Origin: Phenylobacterium glaciei
GTDB lineage: Bacteria > Pseudomonadota > Alphaproteobacteria > Caulobacterales > Caulobacteraceae
Reading direction: 5' to 3'
DNA length: 64,000 nucleotides
Assembly (NCBI RefSeq): GCF_016772415.1
Contig: NZ_JAGSGD010000001.1
Span: 3,001,501-3,065,500 of the forward strand
Positions 8,698-18,170 of this stretch are shown here, one piece after another. A program made the position numbers and the translations under genes. Under the pieces are notes generated by a model. That model worked only from the letters and a program-made list of their open reading frames with translations. It made no database searches and was not told the origin of the DNA. The first letter of the stretch is position 1. The number at the start of each line of letters is the position of its first letter.

Positions 8698-8778
8698 TTA
8701 TCCCGAACAGATCAAGCGCACCCGCACCGCCAGAGGAAGGCGTTGCTGCTGCTGCGCTTTGGTCGGGACGAAGGCCAT
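8698..8778 (-). CDS. Possible 26-residue leader peptide
   Basis: ATG at 8778, preceded by GCGGGG, encodes 26 residues including a run of four glutamines (KAQQQQRLPL) and ends 27 nt before the leftward terminator. The order short ORF, terminator, then the 8608 gene resembles an attenuation leader. There is no run of codons for one end-product amino acid apart from glutamine, and GC-rich DNA gives such ORFs by chance. I list it as a weak candidate only. Confidence 0.22.
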   Translation of the reverse strand: MAFVPTKAQQQQRLPLAVRVRLICSG

Positions 8779-8820
8779 GGCCCCGCTTTGGCGGCGCGGC
8801 AGGGTCCTGTCAACCAGGCC

Positions 8821-9681
8821 CTATCTGACGGCGGCGTCCAGGAAGGCGGTCATGTCGGCCAGCACCGGCGCCTTGCCCCGGAATGGCCGCGACAGGGCCA
8901 GCACCGTCCCGGCGTGATCGAGGCCGGCATAGTGCTTCTCCTCCACCCGCCCGCCCGCCGCCCGGATCGCGGCGGCCAGCTTCCTGGTGTTGCGCGGATA
9001 GACCGTGCGGTCGCTGTCGCCCGTGGCCAGGAAGGCGGCCGGGCGGGTCTTTCCGGCGTAGAGCCCCGGCTGGGTCCCGGCGAGATCGGCCGCCCCGCCG
9101 AAGGTCCGGCGCGTGATCGGCCCGTCGATGGGGATGAAGTCATAGGGGCCCGACAGACCCGCCACCGCCTTGATATCCGCGGGATCGACACCCTGGGCGG
9201 TCAAATAGCGAGGGTCGAAGCCCAGCATGACGGCGTTGTAGGCGCCCGCGGAATGACCGATGAGCACGACGCGGCTGGGGTCGCCCCCCAGGTCCTTAGC
9301 GTGATCCACCGCCCAGCGGATCGCCAGGGCCCCGTCCTCCAGGAAGCCCGGATAGGTCACCTCCGGGAACACCCGATAGTCCGGCACCACGGTCAGATAG
9401 CCCTGCGCCGCCAGGGCCTGGCCCGCCCAGCGATAGTCCTGCCGTCGACCGGAATCCCAGGAGCCGCCATAGAAGAACACCGCCACCGGGGCGGGCGCCT
9501 TGGCCTTGCGTGGCGCATAGACGTCCAGCTTCTGGCGCGAGAGCGGCCCGTAGGCGGTCCCCACATCGGCCCGCGTCGCCGGGTCCTTCGGCGTGAAGGT
9601 GGAGAACAGGGTGAGCGGCGAACAGGCCGCCGTCAGGGCCGCGGTCGCGGCGGCCAGGCCAAGCCGGAGGGGGTGGGTCAT
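8821..9681 (-). CDS. Alpha/beta-hydrolase lipoprotein (BD-FAE/carboxylesterase-like)
   Basis: A 286-residue protein starting at the ATG at 9681. Residues 1-20 are a lipoprotein signal with LTAAC (C20). The oxyanion motif is FYGGSW (70-75), a variant of HGGxW; the nucleophile elbow is GHSAG (S144). An aspartate in TGDSDRTV and a histidine in GLDHAG complete the triad. The family hydrolyses esters of small alcohols or modified amino acids, sometimes in biomass degradation. The lipid anchor places it in the envelope, facing the periplasm or the surface. It is transcribed divergently from the serine hydrolase gene at 9846. Confidence 0.86.
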   Translation of the reverse strand: MTHPLRLGLAAATAALTAACSPLTLFSTFTPKDPATRADVGTAYGPLSRQKLDVYAPRKAKAPAPVAVFFYGGSWDSGRRQDYRWAGQALAAQGYLTVVPDYRVFPEVTYPGFLEDGALAIRWAVDHAKDLGGDPSRVVLIGHSAGAYNAVMLGFDPRYLTAQGVDPADIKAVAGLSGPYDFIPIDGPITRRTFGGAADLAGTQPGLYAGKTRPAAFLATGDSDRTVYPRNTRKLAAAIRAAGGRVEEKHYAGLDHAGTVLALSRPFRGKAPVLADMTAFLDAAVR

Positions 9682-9845
9682 GGGCGGGGTCCGGTCGGGT
9701 GGAGGTTCCCGCCCTTTACGCGCAGAGGCCCCGATCGGACGCAAGACCTCCTCGCCTTTTGCTTGACGGCGCCTGCGTCACCTTGCGCAATCAGCCTCTA
9801 AATCGCGCGGGCCTGCAGCCCGGCGCCAGCAGGGTGGAAATCAGT

Positions 9846-11096
9846 ATGGACGGCGATCAATCCTTGGGCGGCTTCAACACGCAGGGTCTGGCGCAGATCG
9901 CGCCCAGCCTGCAGGGCGTGGTCGACGCCGGCGACCTGTCGGGCTTCGTCACTCTGCTGTGGCGCAAGGGCGAGGTCGCCCAGGTCAACACCATCGGCAT
10001 GCGCGACGTCGCCGCCGGCAAGCCGATGACCCGGGACACCATGTTCCGCATCGCGTCGATGACCAAGCCGATCACCTCCGTCGCCCTGATGATGCTGGTC
10101 GAGGAGGGCAAGGTGAAGCTCGACGACCCCATCACCAAGTGGGCGCCCGAGTTCTCCAACATGAAGGTGCTGAAATCGCCGACCGGTCCCCTGGACGAGG
10201 TCTATGACGCGCCGCGCGACATCACCATCGACGACCTGATGACCCACCGCTCGGGCCTGGCCTACGGCTTCACCTCGGTGGGCCCCATCGCCCATGCCTA
10301 TGAAGAGGTACTCGGCGCGCCTCTCTCCAACCCCAATACCCCCGACCAGTGGATGGCCAAGCTCGCCACCCTGCCCCTGTCCTTCCCGCCGGGGGAGCGG
10401 TTCCACTACAGCCACGCCACCGACGTGCTGGGCTTCCTGGTCGGCCGCATCGCCGGGACGGGATTCCGCGAGTTCCTGATGGAGCGAATTTTCCAGCCGC
10501 TCGGGATGGTGGACACCGACTTCTGGTGCCCGCCGGAGAAGCGCGACCGGATGGCCCACCTCTACCGGATCGATCCGGAGACCGATAAACTCCAGGACGT
10601 CTCCTTCCCGCACGTGGATGCGGCGCCGGCCTTCTGCGGTGGTGGCGGCGGCCTGATCTCCACGGCCGATGACTACCTGACCTTCGCCCGCCTGATGCTC
10701 AACAAGGACGAGCTGAACGGCGTGCGGCTGCTGAAGACAGAGACCGTTGAGTTGATGGCCACGAACCGCCTCACCGAGGCCCAGCGCGAAATCCCCTTCA
10801 TGGGCATTCCGTTCTGGATGGGTCAGGGCTTCGGCCTCGGCCTCTCGGTGATCACCGATCCTGAGAAACAGGCCTGGATGGGCGCGGGCTCCAAGGGCGC
10901 CTTCGGCTGGCCCGGCGCCTTCGGCACCTGGTGGCAGGCCGACCCCGCCGAGGACATGGTCATGCTCTACCTGATCCAGAACTCCATGCCGCTGGGTCCC
11001 GAGGCCGCGAGCCAACTGGCCACCGGCCAGCGTATGGGCGGACGCGTCGCCCTGCCGGTGTTCCAGAAGCTGGTCTACGGCGCACTCGGGAAGTAG
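9846..11096 (+). CDS. Serine hydrolase of the beta-lactamase/EstB family
   Basis: A 416-residue protein without a signal peptide, which suggests a cytoplasmic location. The penicillin-binding-type catalytic serine and lysine are in SMTK (S71, K74), and [10 protein letters not shown] (Y188) is the YxN-like second motif. [13 protein letters not shown] and a C-terminal [10 protein letters not shown] are typical of class VIII esterases. Members usually hydrolyse short-chain esters; true beta-lactam hydrolysis is rare. The ATG at 9846 is chosen because upstream in-frame sequence is not family-like. It is a single-gene unit, divergent from the lipoprotein hydrolase. Confidence 0.88.
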   Translation: MDGDQSLGGFNTQGLAQIAPSLQGVVDAGDLSGFVTLLWRKGEVAQVNTIGMRDVAAGKPMTRDTMFRIASMTKPITSVALMMLVEEGKVKLDDPITKWAPEFSNMKVLKSPTGPLDEVYDAPRDITIDDLMTHRSGLAYGFTSVGPIAHAYEEVLGAPLSNPNTPDQWMAKLATLPLSFPPGERFHYSHATDVLGFLVGRIAGTGFREFLMERIFQPLGMVDTDFWCPPEKRDRMAHLYRIDPETDKLQDVSFPHVDAAPAFCGGGGGLISTADDYLTFARLMLNKDELNGVRLLKTETVELMATNRLTEAQREIPFMGIPFWMGQGFGLGLSVITDPEKQAWMGAGSKGAFGWPGAFGTWWQADPAEDMVMLYLIQNSMPLGPEAASQLATGQRMGGRVALPVFQKLVYGALGK

Positions 11097-11112
11097 CGCA
11101 CGCCTGGCCCGC

Positions 11113-11475
11113 TCAGTTGTTGCTGAGCGGGTCCCGGGCGGCGACGCACATCGGCTGGCCCTTGTAGAGGTCGCCAATGAGGCTGCCGTCGCGGGCGGCC
11201 TCGCGGCGGGCCTTCTCGTAGGTGATATTCTCGGCCGGCGCCTTCTGGCCCGGACCGCAGACGGGCGCGGTGACCTTGACGCCCTCGTGGCAGAGGCAGA
11301 AATCCTCGCGCTTATCCAGGCGACTGGACGGCACCTTGCAGACGGCGGGCAAGCTCTGGCCGCCCACGTCGATGCAGATCGTTCGCTCGCTCGGCGGGTT
11401 GCTCATCGGCCCGGCCAAGGCCACGCCGGCGGAACCCAGCAGCGCCAGCCCCGCGATCATCGACATCCTGATCAT
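11113..11475 (-). CDS. Secreted cysteine-rich protein of unknown function
   Basis: A 120-residue protein. The ATG at 11475 has a GGAGGAAAT ribosome-binding site. Residues 1-21 form a signal peptide (ending GVALA before GPMSN). The 99-residue mature part has six cysteines (TICID, AVCKV, FCLCHE, PVCGP, PMCVA). FCLCHEG is suggestive of metal or disulphide use but lacks the CxxCH haem motif. I do not recognise the family. It converges on the serine hydrolase gene, 16 bp away. Confidence 0.7.
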   Translation of the reverse strand: MIRMSMIAGLALLGSAGVALAGPMSNPPSERTICIDVGGQSLPAVCKVPSSRLDKREDFCLCHEGVKVTAPVCGPGQKAPAENITYEKARREAARDGSLIGDLYKGQPMCVAARDPLSNN

Positions 11476-11671
11476 CGAAATTTCCTCCGCAATTTCGGCA
11501 ACATACCACACGACAAAGGTGGCAGGTTTCCGGCGAAACAATAGGCAACACCGGGGCCCGACACGTCCTGCGCATTGATGACGAACGCGGCGGCGTGATC
11601 TGTTCACCATCTTCCTAGGCGAAAGCTTTACCGCGCGGGGTTCAGGGTAAGGTCCACGGAGGGCCTGATCC

Positions 11672-11893
11672 ATGAACCCCATCGCCACGGCGCAGTACGG
11701 CCTGTTCGCCGCCAGCCAGCGCTTCGAAGCCTCCGCCCAGCGGACGGCGCAGATGGGCGATCGCGCCTTCGAGGTGGACTACACCCACGAGGCCATCGAG
11801 CAGATCACGGCCAAGACCGAGTTCCGCGCCAACCTCGCCGTGATCAAGACGGCCGATGAGATGACCGACAGCCTGCTGGACATCCTGGCCTAG
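11672..11893 (+). CDS. Mini flagellar-rod-like protein
   Basis: A 73-residue protein. The N-terminal AQYGLFAASQRFEASA and C-terminal AKTEFRANLAVIKTADEMTDSLLDILA resemble the two helical ends of flagellar rod and hook proteins (FlgB/FlgC/FlgG type), which pack as a coiled coil. The whole central domain is missing and the ends are joined by about 20 residues. It is far from any flagellar gene in the window. It may be a small rod-associated or secreted component, or a paralogue doing something else. It precedes the TIGR02466-type gene by 18 bp. Confidence 0.7.
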   Translation: MNPIATAQYGLFAASQRFEASAQRTAQMGDRAFEVDYTHEAIEQITAKTEFRANLAVIKTADEMTDSLLDILA

Positions 11894-11911
11894 GGCCAGT
11901 AGCGCGGACGC

Positions 11912-12532
11912 ATGTCCACGCGCCCGCTGTTCATCACCCAGGTCTATGAGGCCTCCCTCGCCGCAGAGAAGGGGTTCGAGGCGTTCAACGCCGAGCTTGA
12001 AGAGGCCTGCCGCATGCTGGCCGACGAGGACTTGGCGGGGCAGCGTTGGTGCCGCGACAACGCCTATGGCGGCTATACCTCCTACGCCTCCCTGGACGAC
12101 CTGCCCCAGCGGGCCACCGTCTTCGGCGACCTGAAGATCAAATTGGACAAGCACGCCAAGGCCTTCGCCGCCGACCTGCAGATGGATCTGCGCGGCGGAC
12201 GGCTGAAGCTGGACAGCCTGTGGGTCAATATCCTCAAGCCTGGCGCCGCCCACTCCGGCCACATCCATCCGCACAGTGTGCTATCGGGCACGGTCTATGT
12301 GGCCACGCCGAAGGGGGCGAGCGCGCTGAAGCTGGAGGACCCGCGCCTGCCGCTGATGATGGCCGCCCCGCCCCGTCTAGCCGACGCCGACGAGAGCGCC
12401 CGGACCTTCGTCTACCTGCAGCCCGAGCCTGGCAGCTTGATCCTCTGGGAAAGCTGGCTGCGCCACGAGGTGCCGCCCAACGCCGCCAAGCGCGAGCGGA
12501 TCTCCATCAGCTTCAACTACGGTTGGCGCTAG
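11912..12532 (+). CDS. Putative 2OG-Fe(II) oxygenase (TIGR02466 type)
   Basis: A 206-residue protein. The second half has a jelly-roll pattern: SLWVNILKPG, then HSGHIHPHSVLSGTVYV (H114, H117, H119, H121), LILWESWLRHEVPP (H185) and RISISFNY with basic residues for an acid co-substrate. This matches the TIGR02466 family, predicted to be 2-oxoglutarate/iron dioxygenases but not characterised as far as I know. It is probably co-transcribed with the mini rod gene. Its TAG stop lies inside the CTAG that begins repeat copy 1. Confidence 0.75.
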   Translation: MSTRPLFITQVYEASLAAEKGFEAFNAELEEACRMLADEDLAGQRWCRDNAYGGYTSYASLDDLPQRATVFGDLKIKLDKHAKAFAADLQMDLRGGRLKLDSLWVNILKPGAAHSGHIHPHSVLSGTVYVATPKGASALKLEDPRLPLMMAAPPRLADADESARTFVYLQPEPGSLILWESWLRHEVPPNAAKRERISISFNYGWR

Positions 12533-12645
12533 AGCATTTTCCGATAAGTGTGAAACGGTTATCGGATCGAAAAATGCTCTAACTTTTTGAATTAGAGCCC
12601 TTTTTATCCGATCTGGTGGGTCAATCAGATCGGAAAGGGCTCTAG
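12529..12645. repeat. Double-hairpin CTAG-bounded repeat, copy 1 (diverged)
   Basis: 117 bp from CTAG to CTAG. Hairpin A (12531-12580): outer 10-bp stem AGAGCATTTT/AAAATGCTCT and inner 7-bp stem CCGATAA/TTATCGG. Spacer: AACTTTTTGAATT. Hairpin B (12594-12643): AGAGCCCTT/AAGGGCTCT plus TCCGATCTG/CAGATCGGA. The architecture is the same as copies 2 and 3 but the arm sequences differ with compensating changes. The left CTAG contains the TAG stop of the oxygenase-like gene; the M28 peptidase's stop begins on the base after the right CTAG. Confidence 0.85.
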
Positions 12646-14277
12646 CTACTTGGCGCCGTACTTGGTCCCGAAGAAGTCGCCCTTGTTCCAGGCCGGTCGC
12701 TCGGCCATGTCGGTGAGCTCCCGCGTCACCTCATAGTTCAGCCGCGCGAACTTGGCGCCCACCAGCCAATTGATCGGCTGGGCGAGATCGTCATTGGGCT
12801 TGTGATAGCGCTCGGCCAGGAAGGTGCGGAACTCCTTCTCCCCGCCGTTGGCGAAGCCGGTCATGAAGAACACCGCCGGCACGCCAACCTCCACGAACCG
12901 GTGGTGGTCGGAGCGGGTGAACAGCCCCTCCTCCGGCATCGGATCGGGCGACAGGGCGAGGTTCATCGCCCCCGCCGCACGCCGCACCGCCGGCCCGATG
13001 CTTGACCGTTCCGCCCCGAATGCGATCACGTCGGTGAAGTCATAGGTTAGGATCGGCATGTCGAGATCGACGTCGGCGACGATGCTGGCCAGCGGCACGG
13101 TAGGATTGCGCGCGAAATACTCGGCCCCCACCAGCCCCTTCTCCTCGCCGGTATCCAGCAGGAAGAGGATGGTGCGCTTGGGCGCCTGGCCCGAGGCCAT
13201 GAACATGCGCGCCACCTCCAGGGTGGTGGCGCTGCCCGCGGCGTTGTCCAGGGCGCCGTTGTTTATGGCGTCGCCGTTGACCGGCTCTGTGATCCCGAGA
13301 TGATCGAGATGGGCGCTGAGCACCACCACCTGATCCTTCAGCACCGGATCGGCGCCCTCGATCACGCCCACGACATTCTGGCTCTCCACCGGCTTGATGT
13401 TGGTGGCGAAGCTGGCTTCCAGGGTCAGGGGCAGGAGAAAGCGCGGCGGGTCCTGCGCCTTCGATCCGGCCATCTCGGCGATGCGCGTCAGGTCGGCCGG
13501 CGCGCCGGCGAACAGCTTCTCCGCCCCCTTCACGCTGATGGAGGCCAGGCTTGGAACGCCGGGCGCCACGGCGAAGGCGGCCCCCGCGCCGGTCCGCCAG
13601 CTCATGCCCCAGGTCTTCCATTGGCGCGCGGCGTTGGCGAAGGGATAGAGCTTCTCGTCGCCCGGCGTATTGACCTGGATGAAGCCCACCGCGCCTCGGG
13701 CCTGCGCCAGGGCGCGCTTGGTGCGGCCGCTGGAATAGTAGGCCCGCTCCTCGGTCTGGTAGGCCGACGGCGCGCCGGAGATCGCCACGACGATCTTCCC
13801 CTTCACGTCCAGGCCGGCATAGTCGTTGCGCTTGTGCTCGGGCGCCACGACGCCGAAGCCCACGAAGACCAGGGGCGCGGAGACCTTGGTCTGCGCCGCC
13901 ACCGGATTGCGGCCCACGAGGTAGTCCTCGCCAAACACCAGGGGGACCACCTTGCCCGCCTTGTCGCGCAGGACGAAGGTCCCCTGGTCGGCGGCCTGAA
14001 AGGCCACCAGCGGCACATGCTGGAAATAGGTCCCCTGGTCGCCGCCGGGCTTCAGGCCCAGCTGCGCCATCTGAGAGGCCGCATAGGCCGCGGCGATGTC
14101 ATAGCCCCGCGAGCCGGCCTCGCGGCCCTCCAGCAGGTCATCAGCCAGGAAGGTGACGTGAGCCTTGATGTTGTCGGCGCTCTTCTGAGCCTCCGCCGCT
14201 GAGGGCTCAGCGGCCACCCCTTGCGTCGTCGCCATCACCAGCGCGCACGCCGCCACCATCACCTTACCCAGACTCAT
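12646..14277 (-). CDS. Secreted M28-family aminopeptidase with PA domain
   Basis: A 543-residue protein. The ATG at 14277 has a GGGGAGG ribosome-binding site; a GTG two codons upstream overlaps that site and is rejected. A signal peptide ends near GVAAEPS. A protease-associated domain is inserted at about residues 125-225 (VSAPLVFVGFG, GKIVVAISG). The M28 dizinc site follows: HLDHLG, DNAAGS, the catalytic EEKG, DVDLD, and a final DHHRF. The family removes N-terminal residues from peptides outside the cytoplasm, probably for nutrition. Its stop codon abuts repeat copy 1. Confidence 0.88.
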   Translation of the reverse strand: MSLGKVMVAACALVMATTQGVAAEPSAAEAQKSADNIKAHVTFLADDLLEGREAGSRGYDIAAAYAASQMAQLGLKPGGDQGTYFQHVPLVAFQAADQGTFVLRDKAGKVVPLVFGEDYLVGRNPVAAQTKVSAPLVFVGFGVVAPEHKRNDYAGLDVKGKIVVAISGAPSAYQTEERAYYSSGRTKRALAQARGAVGFIQVNTPGDEKLYPFANAARQWKTWGMSWRTGAGAAFAVAPGVPSLASISVKGAEKLFAGAPADLTRIAEMAGSKAQDPPRFLLPLTLEASFATNIKPVESQNVVGVIEGADPVLKDQVVVLSAHLDHLGITEPVNGDAINNGALDNAAGSATTLEVARMFMASGQAPKRTILFLLDTGEEKGLVGAEYFARNPTVPLASIVADVDLDMPILTYDFTDVIAFGAERSSIGPAVRRAAGAMNLALSPDPMPEEGLFTRSDHHRFVEVGVPAVFFMTGFANGGEKEFRTFLAERYHKPNDDLAQPINWLVGAKFARLNYEVTRELTDMAERPAWNKGDFFGTKYGAK

Positions 14278-14413
14278 CGCCACCTCCCCTATCGTTGGGG
14301 CGAGCTTAGGCGAGCGCCGGCCGACCTGGCATTAAGTTGCTGTAACGCCGCGACGGAATGTTACCGCCTCCGCGCAGGCCTCAACCTTGGCCGCGCATGC
14401 TATGGTGGCGGCC

Positions 14414-15229
14414 ATGGACACCACACCCCTTCCCGTGCCGCAGGGCTCGGATTTGCTCATCGCCCGCGCGGTCGTCCTGGGCGAACGGATCGACACCGCC
14501 GGATTAGAACGGCGCGACGTGCTGTCGACGGCGCCGCTCTCCTTCCGGGTCGGCCAGGGCCTGGTGGTGGTGTTCCGTTATGGGGTGACCGTGCTCATCG
14601 GCCTCGACCCCATCGCCGAGGACGAGGTGCTGCGCGGCATCAATCCGCGGGTCCAGGGCAAGCTGGCGGCCCATGAGGAGGAGACTATCCGCCTCGCCGC
14701 CCGCGACGATCAGGATGAGGGCGTCCAACCGGACGGGGTTGTGCGGATTGGGACGCTGTCGCCCGACAAGTTGCTGGTGGTGGCCGACGCCGTGGCCAAG
14801 AGCGCGGCGCTGGCTCACGACGAGCGCCAGGTCGCCCAGGTGTTCGACACCATCGAGCCCTGGGCCCGCTTCCTCGCCGAGCGGGGCCGCAGTCCCAGCG
14901 GGCGTCGCGCCATGGTCCGCCTGATCGGTTCGGCCCTGCTGGTGCAGCACCGGGTGGCCGAGCGAGTGGCGGTGCGCGAGAAGCCCGACATCCTCTGGGA
15001 CCGCCCCGACCTGGAGCGGCTCTATGCGCGGCTGGAAGACGAGTACGAACTCGTGGAGCGGGCCGAGACCCTGGGCCGCAAGCTGGACCTCATCGGCGAC
15101 ACCGTGACCGTCGTGACCGACCTGATCGACACCCAGAGGTCCCTACGGCTGGAGGCTATCGTGGTGGGCCTGATCCTGCTGGAGGTGGCGCTAACCCTGT
15201 TCCAGATGGTCACCGGCGGGGTGCACTAG
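14414..15229 (+). CDS. RMD1/YagE-family (DUF155) protein
   Basis: A 271-residue protein from the ATG at 14414; in-frame starts at 14402 and 14387 are possible and no site has a strong ribosome-binding sequence. LSFRVGQGLVVVFRYGVTVLIGL near the start, RLIGSALLVQHRVAERVAV in the middle, then DILWDRPDLERLYARLEDEYEL and a final membrane segment (VVGLILLEVALTLFQMV) are the DUF155 layout. Relatives include yeast RMD1 and human RMND1, which is needed for mitochondrial translation; the bacterial role is unknown. Its stop codon overlaps that of the convergent ParE-like toxin gene. Confidence 0.85.
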   Translation: MDTTPLPVPQGSDLLIARAVVLGERIDTAGLERRDVLSTAPLSFRVGQGLVVVFRYGVTVLIGLDPIAEDEVLRGINPRVQGKLAAHEEETIRLAARDDQDEGVQPDGVVRIGTLSPDKLLVVADAVAKSAALAHDERQVAQVFDTIEPWARFLAERGRSPSGRRAMVRLIGSALLVQHRVAERVAVREKPDILWDRPDLERLYARLEDEYELVERAETLGRKLDLIGDTVTVVTDLIDTQRSLRLEAIVVGLILLEVALTLFQMVTGGVH

Positions 15230-15510
15230 CCACCCTCCATGGAATGGAAGATGTGGGCGACGATCACGCGATCAGGCTCGATCCGATACTGGATCACATA
15301 GGCCGCGCGGCCGAAGCGGACTGGAAGTTCACGCAGGTCAGCACGGGGTCCTTGTCGCCCCCGGTCGGCGAATTCCGCCAGCGAGGCGAACCCCTCCGCC
15401 AAGGTCTGGCGCGCTCGTCGCGCTGCATTGGGATTCTTCCTGACCAGGAAATCGACCAAACGCTCAAGATCTATCCGCGCCCGAACAGAAAGCCTGACCT
15501 CCCACGTCAA
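15226..15510 (-). CDS. ParE/RelE-superfamily toxin
   Basis: A 94-residue basic protein. VRLSVRARIDLERLVDFLVRK followed by AARRARQTLAEGFASLAEF and RGRQGPRADLRELPVRFG fits the ParE/RelE fold, and the C-terminal VIQYRIEPDRVIVAHIFH is the usual last beta hairpin. ParE toxins inhibit gyrase; RelE toxins cut mRNA on the ribosome. The catalytic residues of RelE are not obvious, so ParE-like is preferred. Its ATG overlaps the antitoxin stop by 4 nt, the standard order antitoxin then toxin. Confidence 0.85.
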   Translation of the reverse strand: MTWEVRLSVRARIDLERLVDFLVRKNPNAARRARQTLAEGFASLAEFADRGRQGPRADLRELPVRFGRAAYVIQYRIEPDRVIVAHIFHSMEGG

Positions 15511-15758
15511 CGCGGGTTCGCCAGCCGGTCTTGCAGAGAGGTGTCGAAGTGATCCAGCGCTTCCTGGACTGAGAGACTCTCGCCGGTACGGTCATATTCC
15601 TCGAGCCGCCGGACCGATTCCGACCACCGGTCGTCGAGGCGGTCGGTGATCAGCGCCTGTGCATAGTCTTCAACGGCCTGCCCGGCCGCATCCGCCGCCG
15701 CCTTGAGGCGGCGGGCGGTGTCGTCGTCGAGTTTCAGGGTCAGTTCGCCGTCGGCCAT
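15507..15758 (-). CDS. Antitoxin of the ParD/RHH type
   Basis: An 83-residue acidic protein. The N-terminus [34 protein letters not shown] is a ribbon-helix-helix (beta strand LTLKL, then two helices), the DNA-binding domain of ParD-like antitoxins. The acidic C-terminal tail ([17 protein letters not shown]) should wrap the toxin. It is 4 nt coupled to the toxin gene and probably represses its own promoter. The pair sits 31 bp past the end of rpoD on the same strand, so read-through from rpoD is possible. Confidence 0.82.
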   Translation of the reverse strand: MADGELTLKLDDDTARRLKAAADAAGQAVEDYAQALITDRLDDRWSESVRRLEEYDRTGESLSVQEALDHFDTSLQDRLANPR

Positions 15759-15789
15759 GGCGTGATGCTCATCCCGACGGCGCTGATCG

Positions 15790-17748
<1,959 letters not shown>

Positions 17749-17849
17749 CTAGGTCTCCGATTCAGCCGCGAACCCCCTGCAAGGGTCGGGCCGAAGATGG
17801 TGAATGGCGGTCAAACTAGGCCGCACATAAGTACGACCCGTTATCCGCC

Positions 17850-18170
17850 CTAATCGTTCCATTCCCTGATCGCGCGTTTCAGTGCGTCGCGTTCACCCTT
17901 CAGGCGCTCGAGGACCTCCATATCGGACCTGCCGCGAAGGTTGCCCTTGGCGGATCCGATAGCCTCGTCGAGCGCCGCCAGCCTGGAAAGGCGGGCGAAG
18001 GCCTGCGACCACTGCGATCTAGCGGCTTCGAGGGAGACATCCGATTTCATGAAGGGCGCGCTCGCTTGCGATGCGGCCCGGTCGATGTCTGTCAGTAGCG
18101 CGTTAAACCCGCAGGATGCGAGATGGCGTGTCAGGGTGGCAGAGTCAAGGCTGCTAAGATGACGCAGGGC
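17850..18170 (-). pseudogene. 3' remnant of an earlier, GC-rich dnaG
   Basis: An open frame of 106 codons plus TAG starts on the base after the intact dnaG's TAA and stays in the same phase. It has no start codon at its beginning; the first ATG is at 18050. The product reads ALRHLSSLD, then CGFNALLTDIDRAA, APFMKSDVSLEAARSQWSQAF, and ends LERLKGERDALKRAIREWND. From memory this is the layout of the C-terminal, helicase-interacting end of caulobacterial DnaG (a W-S-Q-A-F helix and a final E-R-D-A-L-K-R-A helix). The intact gene's own C-terminus has a comparable AKNYWDACFN segment, so this is a second, separate copy of the tail. Its G+C is like the surroundings and unlike the intact dnaG. An automatic annotation would probably call a 66-residue hypothetical protein from the ATG. 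Confidence 0.72.

Noticed and set aside
17850..18050. A stand-alone 66-residue hypothetical gene from the ATG at 18050
   Set aside because: The coding pattern continues upstream of this ATG in the same frame back to the dnaG stop codon and resembles a DnaG C-terminus, so it is better explained as a remnant.
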